From Candidatus Doolittlea endobia (GTDB lineage Bacteria > Pseudomonadota > Gammaproteobacteria > Enterobacterales > Enterobacteriaceae): 64,000 nt of DNA. Where the stretch lies: NCBI RefSeq assembly GCF_900039485.1, contig NZ_LN999833.1, forward strand, positions 558,001 through 622,000, written 5' to 3'. The notes under the pieces are model-generated. The model saw only the letters and a program-made list of their open reading frames with translations. It had not been told where the DNA came from and did no database searches. This document shows positions 10,017 through 20,236 of the stretch, one piece after another. Made by a program: the position numbers and the translations under genes. Each line of letters starts with the position of its first letter. Positions within the stretch are counted from its first letter, which is position 1.

Positions 10017-11084
10017 ATGGCTATTGATGAAAATAAACAAAAAGCGTTAGCGGCAGCATTAGGGCAGATTGAAAAGCAATTTGGCAAGGGCGCAATCATG
10101 CGCCTAGGTGAAGATCGCTCCATGGATGTGGAAACAATCTCTACAGGTTCTCTGTCTCTAGATATTGCGTTGGGTGCAGGTGGGCTTCCTATGGGACGCA
10201 TCGTTGAAATCTACGGCCCAGAATCATCTGGTAAAACGACCTTAACCCTGCAAGTAATTGCTGCGGCGCAGCGTGAAGGTAAAACCTGCGCTTTTATTGA
10301 TGCCGAACACGCCTTAGACCCCATCTACGCTAAAAAGCTGTGCGTCGATATTGACAATTTACTATGCGCTCAGCCGGATACAGGCGAACAGGCATTGGAG
10401 ATTTGTGACGCTTTGACCCGCTCTGGCGCCGTAGATCTTATCATTGTCGACTCTGTTGCGGCGTTGACTCCGAAAGCGGAAATTGAAGGTGAAATCGGCG
10501 ATTCTCACATAGGGTTAGCCGCCCGCATGATGAGCCAGGCAATGCGGAAACTAGCGAGCAACTTGAAAAACACTAATACACTTCTAATTTTCATTAATCA
10601 GATCCGTATGAAGATTGGCGTTGTGTTCGGCAATCCTGAAACCACTACCGGCGGTAATGCGCTTAAGTTTTACGCATCGGTTCGTCTTGACATCCGCCGC
10701 ATCGGCTCGGTAAAAGAAGGTGATATAGTGGTGGGCAGCGAAACCCGTGTTAAGATCGTAAAGAATAAAGTTGCCGCGCCGTTTAAACAGGCTGAATTTC
10801 AAATAATATACGGAGAAGGTATCAATATTTTCAATGAATTGGTTGACTTGGGTGTTAAACACAATCTGATTGAAAAAGCCGGTGCCTGGTACAGCTATAA
10901 TAGCGAGAAGATCGGCCATGGCAAAGCCAATGCCTGTGGCTTCCTCAGGGATCACCCAGAAGTAGCGGCTGATCTGGACAAAAAGCTACGTAATATGTTG
11001 CTGTATAGCTCTGAGGGTAATAGTCTGGTTGGAGACGTAGAACGTGAAGATGAAATTGTCAGCAAAAACAATGAAGAATTTTAA
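10017..11084 (+). CDS. recA: RecA, homologous recombination and SOS co-protease
   Basis: ATP-dependent strand-exchange protein that forms filaments on single-stranded DNA and triggers LexA self-cleavage. The 355-residue protein (E. coli 353) starts MAIDENKQK at the ATG at 10017, preceded by GGGAG; a frame beginning four codons earlier lacks family support. The Walker A motif GPESSGKT is at residues 67-74, with Walker B in [10 protein letters not shown]. The L2 region [10 protein letters not shown] and the C-terminal domain through GKANA are present. The acidic tail differs but remains acidic. recX and alaS, which follow in relatives, are absent. Confidence 0.97.
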   Translation: MAIDENKQKALAAALGQIEKQFGKGAIMRLGEDRSMDVETISTGSLSLDIALGAGGLPMGRIVEIYGPESSGKTTLTLQVIAAAQREGKTCAFIDAEHALDPIYAKKLCVDIDNLLCAQPDTGEQALEICDALTRSGAVDLIIVDSVAALTPKAEIEGEIGDSHIGLAARMMSQAMRKLASNLKNTNTLLIFINQIRMKIGVVFGNPETTTGGNALKFYASVRLDIRRIGSVKEGDIVVGSETRVKIVKNKVAAPFKQAEFQIIYGEGINIFNELVDLGVKHNLIEKAGAWYSYNSEKIGHGKANACGFLRDHPEVAADLDKKLRNMLLYSSEGNSLVGDVEREDEIVSKNNEEF

Positions 11085-12389
11085 CCTACCGACAGTGAAA
11101 ACGGGTAAGTCTGACTGCTACACGCAGTCACGAACAAACGCTGACCTCCCTTTTGAGTAGGCTTTAGGCTGTTGCTCCTTCGAGATGTGGCTTGTGTTCT
11201 CGTAATGGTAAACATCTCGGTTGACTTCTGATGGGCACATTGTAGATTAAAATCAAACTAGAGTACTATCTTCTCTCCCGCCGGCTATTTAAAAAAAGAA
11301 GCATAGAAGATCAATAAATTTGAGTCACAACTACAAATGAGTTCTGGCGCATGTTTGTAACGCGAGAAATACATCGTAAAATTATTTACTTTTAACATTA
11401 AAACGATACATGACAAAATTATTAAATAGCGTATAACTCTATGGGCTCTGGAGATAGAAGGCGCAGTCGTCAGCTAGAAATAATAATTGCATATTTGTGA
11501 GTAAAATATAGCTTTATTGAAAGCCGCGATATTCGCGAAAGCTTTATTACAAAATTGTTACAAAAATATTGCTATTGTGGATATAAAGCTACTATAGCTA
11601 CGCTATTTGCAGTTTTGCTACGAACGACAACACCGGCATTTGCCGGCGTTATGCGTTATTCACAAACAAGTAAATTTACTTTTGGCGCAGCAAAAAATTC
11701 ACAACATCAGCGTATCGTTTAAACTTTCACTGACAACATGTTCCAGTATTTTCATCGTATTATTTTCTGTTGACAAACATCGCTGTTACGCCAAGTAGCC
11801 GTAAATCAATGTATAATTATCCTGCGTCAAGAAGATGTTCGTCACAAATTAATGGAAAACATTCAATGTACTTCTTTAGGCAAAAGACATGGAAGAGGTA
11901 ACGCCTTATTGGAGACTAAGATTTGCTTGATATTAGTATATGGTCATATACTATTCAATGAGCTTGTCATGCATCGTTTCTAATTTTAAAAGGCAATAAG
12001 TCTTATGGGTAAGACGTTTATGTAGGTATCAAATGATACCTCTCTATCCGTTGAACATTTGTTACATAACTGATTGACTCTAACAAGATATTATGGACTA
12101 TACATTGGTCATGTAAGAAGCTGTGATGGTAGAATCATCTAGGATAATATTTGCACGATGAGTGATAAAATCAAACTTTATCTTTCCATGTATTTAAAGA
12201 ATAAGCCGTGTCTGTCTTTAATCTGTGACAGAGTAAAAGTTAGACCAATGTGAATTAAGCACAGAGTTTTCTGTGCCAAGTCGCTAATCATTATGGCCTA
12301 ATAAGCGATTTTTGTTCGACGTTTCAAGGGCAAACAGATATAGCGAACTGTCGAGTAGCAAATACCCGGTTCAAACAGAAAGGTTATCG
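11085..12389. other. Long gene-free stretch between recA and accD
   Basis: recX and alaS (expected after recA), and truA and dedA (expected before accD), are not recognisable. A 6-bp hairpin GACTGC-TACAC-GCAGTC at about 11112-11128 lies shortly after recA and may end its transcript. Modules B and C of the dispersed repeat lie at 11296-11331 and 11401-11440. Confidence 0.45.
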
Positions 12390-13310
12390 ATGAGCTGGAT
12401 TAAACGCATTCTCAATAAGAGTACTATTGCCACGGCACACAAGGCGAACATCCCAGCAGGGATCTGGACTAAGTGTGATAGCTGCGGCCAAGTACTATAT
12501 CGCGCGGAGCTAGAACGTAATCTAGAGGTCTGTCCAAAGTGTGATCATCACATGAAGATGGCCGCACGCGTGCGGTTGCACGCTTTTCTGGATAAAGGAA
12601 GTGAATTCGAACTTGGTAGTGAACTAGAACCTAAAGATATCTTGAAGTTCAAGGACTCAAAAAAGTACAAGGATCGCTTAGTAGCAGCTCAAAAAGTCAC
12701 TGATGAGAAAGATGCGCTGGTAGTAATGAAAGGCGAGTTATACGGCATACCTATGGTAGCGGCTTCATTCGAATTTGCTTTTATTGGCGGTTCGATGTCC
12801 TCAGTTGTTGGCGCACGTTTCGTCCGCGCGGTCGAACAGGCGCTTGAGGACAGCTGCCCTCTTGTATGCTTTTCAACTAGCGGCGGTGCGCGCATGCAAG
12901 AAGCGCTAATCTCGTTGATGCAGATGGCTAAAACTAGCGCCGCTTTAGCTCGCCTCCGTGAACGGCGATTACCCTATATTTCTGTGCTGACCGACCCCAC
13001 TATGGGCGGGGTTTCTGCTAGCCTAGCAATGTTAGGCGATTTAAATGTTGCTGAGCCGAAAGCCTTAATTGGCCTCGCTGGCCCACGGGTTATAGAACAG
13101 ACGGTACGAGAAAAACTGCCTGCCGGTTTTCAGCGTAGTGAATTCCTGCTGGAAAAGGGCGCTATCGATCTCATCGTGCGCCGTCCAGAAATGCGACTGC
13201 GTTTAGCCAACCTGCTAGCAAAACTGACTAATCGGCCACAGCCGCAGGATCCATTGCCGAACACGCTACTTCTTGATACAGCTCAAGAAGGATCTCTTGA
13301 CGAAATATAA
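12390..13310 (+). CDS. accD: AccD, acetyl-CoA carboxylase carboxyltransferase beta subunit
   Basis: With AccA it transfers the carboxyl group from biotin to acetyl-CoA, making malonyl-CoA for fatty-acid synthesis. From the ATG at 12390 (AAAGG upstream) the protein has 306 residues, close to the E. coli length. The zinc ribbon is intact (Cys 29, 32, 48 and 51 in TKCDSCGQ and EVCPKCDHH). The crotonase-type core is marked by SGGARMQEA and [17 protein letters not shown] longer frame upstream of 12390 has no family support. It is the only intact gene of the accD-folC-dedD-cvpA-purF operon; every gene after it is dead. Confidence 0.97.
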   Translation: MSWIKRILNKSTIATAHKANIPAGIWTKCDSCGQVLYRAELERNLEVCPKCDHHMKMAARVRLHAFLDKGSEFELGSELEPKDILKFKDSKKYKDRLVAAQKVTDEKDALVVMKGELYGIPMVAASFEFAFIGGSMSSVVGARFVRAVEQALEDSCPLVCFSTSGGARMQEALISLMQMAKTSAALARLRERRLPYISVLTDPTMGGVSASLAMLGDLNVAEPKALIGLAGPRVIEQTVREKLPAGFQRSEFLLEKGAIDLIVRRPEMRLRLANLLAKLTNRPQPQDPLPNTLLLDTAQEGSLDEI

Positions 13311-13316
13311 AAGCGG

Positions 13317-13337
13317 TGCTAGCGCTGCTTGCTAGCA
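13317..13337 (+). terminator. Possible terminator hairpin after accD
   Basis: A perfect inverted repeat (TGCTAGC, 7-base loop, GCTAGCA) begins seven bases after the accD stop. There is no T run, so it may only stabilise the mRNA end. Further GCTAGC copies follow within 50 bases. Confidence 0.35.
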
Positions 13338-13483
13338 TTAAACGAAACGGAGCTAGCTTATAGGGGCTAGCATCTCAAGATGAGAATATCGACAATAGTA
13401 TATTTAAGAGTCCAAATTTCTTCAGAGTTTATCAAGATCATATCAGTACGTCATTTTGCTTTTATTTAAAAAATAATAATGTT

Positions 13484-14460
13484 TCTTTTATAAGAGACAG
13501 CCCTTTGCATATCAACCCCATCGATTTGAGACTAGAGAGGATGCGCCATGTGGCGACCGGACTGAATCTACTGCGTCCAGCCACATGGGCTATTATTGTT
13601 AGCGGCATCAACGATAAAGGTACTATTTATTAGCTACTGGAACTGATTTTTCTGGCAAGTGGGATACGTGTCGGCGTCTATAACTCTCCGCGTTTGTTAT
13701 GTTATACTGAACGAGCGCTTCTTCAAGGTGAAGAATTACCGGAAGTCGATTATAGCAAAGTGATGGCGATTATCGAAGCCGGCCGTGGCACGACGCCGTT
13801 GAGCTATTTCGAGTTTGGTACGTTGGGAGCGTTGCAACTTTTTTCAGTGCTGGATGTAGTGATTCTTGAGGTTAGACTAGTGGACGGTTAGATGCAACTA
13901 ATATCTGTTGATACCGACGTTACCATAATCACTTCTATCTCCTTCGATTATGCCGATTGGCTAGGGCTGGACTGTGCTAGTATCGCGTAGGAAAAGCTGA
14001 TATTTCTGTCGTGAAAAACCAGCGGTAGTAAGGTGAGCCTGTTGGTGGTGTTGACAGAACGACGGCAGCACTGGTGTTAGTGGAATAATGTGTACGCGCG
14101 ACCGGCCATTCTTCTGGAAAACGCAGCTACAGAGCTGACTGCTATTGTCCGCTTGCCGTTCGCGGTACCGAAAGCTGCTGTGTGCTAGAGGCAGCGCTGA
14201 GGTATTGCCCAGGGATGCTTTTGATGTGCCTACCAGGTTCCTCTGATCATTTTGATCAGCCGGCTACTTAGCTCAGCGTTTATCGGCGCTGTCCCGCACT
14301 GGCAAAGTCCGGACTCTAGTCGGTAGACTAGTGGATAAAATATTACCAGAGCGCTTATCCGCCGCGCGGTCAGATAGATGTTTAGTATTGCGTATCGCCT
14401 GAGGATTGGGTATGTGATAGTATTTGGCTTTTCTATACCGTTGCATTGGTTCTAGCTATG
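13484..14460 (+). pseudogene. folC: folC remnant, dihydrofolate/folylpolyglutamate synthase
   Basis: FolC adds glutamate to folates and makes dihydrofolate from dihydropteroate. The N-terminal half is easy to follow: INPIDLRLERM, then ATGLNLLRPATWAIIVSGI, a stop in place of a cysteine/arginine region, and RVGVYNSP with LLCYTERALLQGEELPEVD. LSYFEFGTLGALQLF, LDVVILEVRLVDG and DTDVTIITSISFDYADWLG come next. The P-loop (normally GTNGKGTT) reads GINDKGT, and several stops and shifts break the frame. The second half is barely readable. The 65-codon open piece at 13694-13891 is only a fragment. Confidence 0.9.
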
Positions 14461-14779
14461 ACTGAAATAGAAACATATTATATCACAATACTGTCTGCTA
14501 GGCCCCATTATCCTTATCACCTGCAGATTTTCTGCTATCCCGATAGTACAAAAACTTAGCAACAGTGATGGCTAGACGCGGCAAGGCCAGGCAATAATTA
14601 GCAAGCTAGCCAACGAAAAGGTCGGTAGCATAAGTAGCACAGTCCAGCCGCTAGTTGGCTGCTGGCTTCGATACTACTAGTAGTGGTATCCGTTAGCCGT
14701 CAGCGCCGGCATGTCGGATATCAAAGCACTCCGCCCGCATTTGCTAAACCGGCAATCAAACCGACTATGCGGATTGAGA

Positions 14780-15010
14780 GCGGATAGTGTCCAACTTACA
14801 AATGCCAAAAGTCAAAATATTCAAAGATCTGACGTTAAAAGGACAGGTACGTAATTGGCTGATGGTTATTTGACTATCGCGTCTATATCTCTTCACGTCC
14901 CTAGTAAAAGGCTCGATTGCTCGGATTGTTTTCGATATGTATACTCACCGGAATAAGCTGTAAATCGTATTTGACTTTGCCAGTTGAGCAGTTTTAACGA
15001 TCAATTACTC
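14780..15010 (+). pseudogene. dedD: dedD remnant, SPOR-domain division protein
   Basis: Two short matches to the C-terminal SPOR domain of DedD are visible: VQLTNAKSQNIQ near 14789 (family VQLGALKNADKV) and DYRVYISSRP near 14873 (family GYRVYTSPSTP). They are in the right order and sit between the folC and cvpA remnants, as in the E. coli operon. The N-terminal membrane segment is not recognisable. DedD binds denuded peptidoglycan at the division site; the gene is dead here. Confidence 0.65.
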
Positions 15011-15220
15011 CTATAAGTGCACGCTGAACATCTATACAGAACAGGTTGTTCAGGATTTTGATCATACTAAACGGGCGCCTTGCAGGCGGTTTGTGTATGA
15101 GGTATCGCTATTTTTCTGCGTCGGTGAACCTTTCGCTTATTGTAATTTATTTAAAATTGCTATAAATACACCAACCGGGTAAACATTTCTTCTATTAAAA
15201 TTCACCGGGAAATGATCAAG

Positions 15221-15585
15221 AAAGGAGTACAGATATAATTGGTTGATTACGTCATTATTACGTCATTATTTTGTCCGCCGTTTTAGTAATTTAATTCTCA
15301 GGTTTGCGCGTGAGACACTATTTTACAAACCCTAGTCTGTGTAATTTTTTGTTGTTAGCCATTACTATAAGTTATTTGCGATATATTTGATTTGAAGAGC
15401 AGATGGCTTAACGTAGGTATTCTATTTCTGCGCGTTACGCGGCGTTTTAGCTGTATTGGTGGTATTATTCTTTCCGGATACGTATATCATCTTTCAAAGC
15501 AGGAGTGAAAGTGTTCCAATTGATACTGCAATTTAGTAATATTATCAGATGGTATATGTTCTAGTAAGCTGATCACGAGGAAATA
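15221..15585 (+). pseudogene. cvpA: cvpA remnant, inner-membrane protein
   Basis: The ribosome-binding site AAAGGAG survives at 15221-15227, but the start codon reads ATA. IDYVII can be rebuilt if an 11-bp tandem duplication (ATTACGTCATT twice, about 15246-15267) is removed. Further on, FFVVSHYYKLFAIYLI and CALRGVLAVLVVLFFPD match the middle and end of E. coli CvpA (FFVASHYYTYLSVWF, FGALRGVLIVAAILFF). Stops interrupt the frame throughout. It lies directly before the purF remnant, as in relatives. Confidence 0.82.
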
Positions 15586-15590
15586 CCGAT

Positions 15591-16440
15591 ATGTGCGGTA
15601 TTGTCAAATCTCGGTTTCATAACGGTAAAACAGTCTATTTATGATTGTGGCTCAGCACCGTGGAAAGGATGCGTCATACAGTATCACCATTGATGCCTTA
15701 AATTTTTTTTCTGCGTAAAGCCAATGGACTAGTTAAGGATGTTTTCGAAGCTCACCATACGCAGCAGCTGAAGGGCAGTATGGGCAGGCCACGTCCGTTA
15801 TTTGATGGCCGGCAGCTCCAGTACTTCCGAGGCGCAGCTGTTTTACGTTAATTACCTTTTCGGGGTCACCTTGGGGCAGAAGGTGCAACTTGAAACTAAT
15901 ACCTACGTAAAAGCTTTTTAAAAGACGATATCATGTAAATACCACTTTTGATTCGGAGAACCTGCTAAAGTTTTGCCGCTGAGCTAGATCGCTTTCTGAA
16001 TTATCTTCTAGAGGCGAACGATATTTTGTGACGGCGTCGGCGATACATTAGCAAATCCGCGGTGCCTACTTCTGTGTTGGCATGATTATCGGTCATGATT
16101 TATTTGCTTTTCGCGATCTTAATGGTATCGCACCCACTAGTTATCGGTAAGCGCACGCTAGAGGACGGGTATCATGTATATATTGTAACTTCCGAAAGTA
16201 TGGCGCTGGATACGCTAGATTTTGATTGCCTGCGCTATCGCACCCGGAGAAACTGTATACGTCACGGGGAACAGCTGTTCACCCGGCAATGCGCTGAGAA
16301 TACTAGGCATCAGCTCTGGTCTGTTGAATATTTCTGGATTCGTTCATTGACAAAATTTCAATCTATAGAGCACGTGCACAATTGGCTAAATGCTGGGTAA
16401 AAATCGCCAACGGAAAGCCAGAGATTTGCAAAATAGGAGG
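15591..16440 (+). pseudogene. purF: purF remnant, amidophosphoribosyltransferase
   Basis: PurF makes phosphoribosylamine, the first committed step of purine synthesis. The start MCGIV with the nucleophile Cys2 is still visible, followed by LRKANGLVKDVFEAHHTQQL, an AELDRFLNYLLEA piece, VTSESMALDTLDFDCLR with GEQLFTRQCAEN, and LDSFIDKISIYRARAQLA. All match E. coli PurF in order up to roughly residue 290. Many stops and shifts break it, and the C-terminal PRPP-binding half is missing. The open piece at 16095-16400 is a fragment of it. Confidence 0.9.
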
Positions 16441-17147
16441 CTCTGTCCTTGTTATAATGATCATTCAGTATCTGAATTTTAACATTGTATCTGCAAGCGA
16501 TGTTTGAAAATTTTTGATTTACATTTTTTATTGAAGCGCTCAATCAGATTATCGTCGATATGGAAATAAATAATTTTGATGTAAGGATACGGCGTGAACA
16601 CTGGGCTGCAATATTATTAAGTGTTGCGTAAATCACGCAGTAACAAGAAATTGCAATTTGACACATCTTCAACAAGATTTTATAAACGGGCTATGATCTA
16701 TGTAAACGGCTATTTTCTGCAGTGGTTATTGATTGTGATGCTGATGGTAACGATAAAGCTATTCATTTTCCAAAACATAAGTTAGACTCTTTTTTTAAAG
16801 AGTATGGCTACCCTTCATGTATTTTGCCTAATACAGAACAACCATTGTATAAGAAAATAAACTCTTGTCTATCTTTTAGACTGAGACATACATAAACATT
16901 ATAGAAATTATTAATATCATTTAATAAATTAATAAACTAAATATAGTTTTACATGACTTCTGCAAGATCTGCTTATAAAGTCTTATTGGATCAACCAGTC
17001 ATGTAGTAAAAAATATTCTCTTTCAAAGTTTAAAACAATATACAATAAAATTATTTAATAATATATGACTATATACCATTAGAACTAAATATTAGTCAAA
17101 ATAGGATACAAAGCAATAACAGGCATTGGGATAAATGTGTGGCTCTT
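16441..17147. other. Gene-free stretch after the purF remnant
   Basis: The lost 3' half of purF would lie here but is not readable. A 70-codon open stretch without a start codon runs from about 16685 to 16894 on the plus strand, ending FPKHKLDSFFKEYGYPSC and then 26 more residues; I do not recognise it. Module C of the dispersed repeat is at 17041-17097. Confidence 0.4.
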
Positions 17148-17369
17148 CTAATCGAAACGATATTGACTACGCAATATAATATTGATACTTTCATGCGATT
17201 CCGACCACACTAGCACCGCTTCACCGACTTGTACCTGGCGTAACACATCGGCGACTTTTTGCTGCAGTTTTTTTTCTTGTATACCATAATCCGTGCCTTC
17301 GCGCAGTACGAAGGATTCGATCACATTGTACAGAGTGATGGAATCAATCTGTTGCCAAGGAATAATCAT
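17148..17369 (-). CDS. yheU: YheU family protein (UPF0270), function unknown
   Basis: A 73-residue protein matching E. coli YheU: IPWQ at the start, [13 protein letters not shown] in the middle and [16 protein letters not shown] near the end. Its function is not established. The frame extends 19 codons further upstream, but the ATG at 17369 aligns with the family start MLIPWQ and has GGAG ten bases before it. In E. coli yheU follows yheT and precedes prkB. Neither is seen, so this tiny gene stands alone between decayed tracts and seems to be under selection. Confidence 0.85.
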   Translation of the reverse strand: MIIPWQQIDSITLYNVIESFVLREGTDYGIQEKKLQQKVADVLRQVQVGEAVLVWSESHESINIILRSQYRFD

Positions 17370-18568
17370 GATCGGCATGTCTCCAGTGGTTGGCGAGCCG
17401 GTGACGTGACTTAATTTCACCGACAATTCGCTTGTTAAATCAGTACCGTGTTTGTTAATGCATATGCATCGTTGTTGATGATAGGCTTTCTTTAGGTTGC
17501 TACTATAATGCTCTTAAAATATGCTGCTTACTACCTTGTTCGCCCATTTCGGATTTTTGGCGTTCCATATCGCATGATACTAGGTATTATGTTCGGCATG
17601 TCGCTGCTAATGATACCTATCAGCATCGGTTAGTTTGATTGCACTTTTCCTACATTTATTTAATAGTAAAATTTGCATTGTCACTGACCGATTTTTAAAA
17701 CCTGTCGTTACGAGTAAAAGAAAAGCATTGGTGTTTTAGCTAAAAACAAATAAGAAAATGACTATGCATCTCAATTAAATTACTCAGCGTTAATATAATT
17801 CTAGATGCATTCTAATTATAATTTGAGCATTGATTAAAAATTACTGATAATGATATATAGTCATATAGCCCTAAATATTGTCTGATTTTGGTTTTGAAAA
17901 CAGTTGAATCTGCTGAGTATTAAGGTTTCCTATGAAATTTATGTGTTTATCGGCTTAAAAAGATAACTAGAGTTTATGTTCTTATGAATTAACAGAATAA
18001 AACCGCCAGCCAAGATTGTCTTTTACATACATAAACATGTTTATCTGTTTTACAGAAAATTCAGTCTTAGGGTCTAAGCTATCGGCAACCTGATTGAGCA
18101 TTATGTTGTAAAATGCACAAGAATAGTATTGCTCCCCTACCTTGAAATCATTTTTTGTCATACCAAAGCTAATTTAGCGCATTTCTGGTAGAAAATTTCA
18201 TAGCGAACAGCAGCAAGTCTGATTCAGGACTATAATTAAAGCTTTAAGTATGTTTTATCTTATCGATCTTGTAGCTAACGAATTGACTCGGTATCGCGAG
18301 GATCTCATCCCGTACAATCACGTACTAAAACATTAGCGTCGAGACATTGATTGACGCTGAAATGATTCATCGCTCCAGTATAAAATTGGACAAAATCCGG
18401 TGGCAATATATAGAATAACTATTCTATAAAGTAGCGTAACCACCAGTGTTTCAAACATGAAAACTAAAACAACCTAACGAAGTTTTTCGCTTACCCAGCT
18501 AACATTTGCAAAGCCATCTCCTTCATGGCAATAAACGATGCGCTTGGATGGTTAGTATCGAAAAGCAT
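17370..18568. other. Long gene-free stretch between glnS and yheU
   Basis: A short hydrophobic piece near 17550-17630 (plus strand, VPYRMILGIMFGMSLLMIPISIG when read across frames) could be the ghost of a membrane protein, but I cannot name it. A weak module C repeat lies at 17850-17882. Otherwise nothing is recognised. Confidence 0.4.
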
Positions 18569-20236
18569 TTACATAACGGTTTGTGCAGACCAAACGTCGC
18601 GCAATCCCACTGTGCGGTTAAACACTAGATGCGTGGAGCTAGAACAGCGACTGTCGGCGAAAAAATAGCCTTCACGTTCAAACTGAAAAGGTTTACCCAT
18701 ATTAGCGACTAGTATGCTGGCTTCGACAAATCCCTGACGGATAACTAATGAATTGGGATTTAGCGTAGAAAGAAAATCCGTCGCCGCCGCTGGGTTGGCT
18801 GTGCTGAACAAGCGGTCATATAAACGGAACTCCGCGACGAGGCTACGGGTGGCTGATACCCAGTGAATTACACCTTTTACCTTACGCTCGCCCGTGGAAT
18901 CTTCATTCCTGATATCAGGATCGTGACGGCAAAAAATCGTAGTAATTTGTCCCTGAGGACCTTTTTTCACACGTTCTGCTTTGATTACAAACGAATGGCG
19001 CAAGCGCACTTTCTTACCTAATACCAGCCGCTTGTATTGCTTGTCGGCTTTTTCGCGAAAGTCAGCTCGATCGATATAAATTTCACGGCTGAACGCCACC
19101 TGACGTGTTCCCATCTCTTGCCTATTGGGATGGTTTGGTATTGTAATATCCTGTTCATACCCCACAGGCAAACTTTCGATGACCACTTGCACGGGGTCAA
19201 TCACTGCCATAGCGCGCGGCGCGCAATCGTTTAGATCTTCTCGTATGCAGGCTTCTAGTGCGGCCATCTCAACATTGTTAGCTTGCTTAGTTACGCCGAT
19301 ACGATGGCAGAATTTACGAATCGAAGCCGCCGTATAGCCGCGACGGCGCAGACCGGAAATGGTTGGCATGCGAGGATCGTCCCATCCTTCGACAATTTGC
19401 TTCGTAATCAGAAGATTGAGCTTTCTCTTAGAGAGAATAGCGTATTCGAGGTTGAGTCGAGAAAATTCATATTGCTGTGGATGTTCGTCGATTGTAATAT
19501 TATCCAGTATCCAATTATACAACCGGCGGTTATCCTGAAACTCCAGTGTGCAAAGTGAATGGGTAATCCCTTCTAATGCATCGGAGATGCAGTGGGCAAA
19601 GTCATACATCGGATAGATGCACCATTTTGTACCGGTCTGATGGTGTTCGGCGAATTTAATGCGGTATAGCACAGGGTCGCGCATTACCATAAACGGAGAA
19701 GCCATATCGATTTTTGCCCGCAGACATGCGCTGCCTTCAGAAAATTCGCCTTGGCACATGCTGGCGAATAATTCCCGGTTTTCTTCCACGCTTTGATTCC
19801 GATAGGGGCTATTTTCACCAGGACGCGTCAATGTACCGCGATAATCGCGGATTTGATCCGGCGATAACCGATCAACATAGGCCAACTTCTTGTCGATAAG
19901 CTCAAGCGCGTAGTCATGCAGCTTATCGAAATAATCGGAAGAGTAGTGAATATCACCGCTCCAGTTAAAACCCAGCCATTGCACGTCGTGCTTGATAGAA
20001 TCGACATATTCGATGTCTTCTTTGACCGGATTAGTATCGTCGAAACGCAGATTGCATTGGCCTTGATAATCCTGGGCAATGCCAAAATTGAGGCAAATCG
20101 ACTTAGCATGGCCGATATGTAAATAGCCATTTGGCTCTGGTGAAAAACGAGTGTGTACTAATGTATGCCTCCCAGAAGACAAATCCTCATCAATGATTTG
20201 ACGAATAAAATTCGTTTGGCGTAATGCAGCATCCAT
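18569..20236 (-). CDS. glnS: Glutaminyl-tRNA synthetase
   Basis: Class I synthetase that charges tRNA-Gln directly. The 555-residue protein matches E. coli GlnRS (554) end to end. The class I signature [11 protein letters not shown] places HIGH at residues 40-43. The KMSKS-equivalent loop is ILSKRKL, near residue 270, where the E. coli enzyme has VMSKRKL. The C-terminal beta-barrel anticodon domain is complete through [17 protein letters not shown] ribosome-binding site precedes the ATG. No neighbour from the E. coli locus remains, so it is transcribed alone. Confidence 0.97.
   Translation of the reverse strand: MDAALRQTNFIRQIIDEDLSSGRHTLVHTRFSPEPNGYLHIGHAKSICLNFGIAQDYQGQCNLRFDDTNPVKEDIEYVDSIKHDVQWLGFNWSGDIHYSSDYFDKLHDYALELIDKKLAYVDRLSPDQIRDYRGTLTRPGENSPYRNQSVEENRELFASMCQGEFSEGSACLRAKIDMASPFMVMRDPVLYRIKFAEHHQTGTKWCIYPMYDFAHCISDALEGITHSLCTLEFQDNRRLYNWILDNITIDEHPQQYEFSRLNLEYAILSKRKLNLLITKQIVEGWDDPRMPTISGLRRRGYTAASIRKFCHRIGVTKQANNVEMAALEACIREDLNDCAPRAMAVIDPVQVVIESLPVGYEQDITIPNHPNRQEMGTRQVAFSREIYIDRADFREKADKQYKRLVLGKKVRLRHSFVIKAERVKKGPQGQITTIFCRHDPDIRNEDSTGERKVKGVIHWVSATRSLVAEFRLYDRLFSTANPAAATDFLSTLNPNSLVIRQGFVEASILVANMGKPFQFEREGYFFADSRCSSSTHLVFNRTVGLRDVWSAQTVM

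Noticed and set aside
15470-16440. Open piece at 16095-16400 as a separate small gene
   Set aside because: Its translation is the middle of PurF, and matching PurF pieces lie on both sides in other frames; it belongs to the pseudogene.
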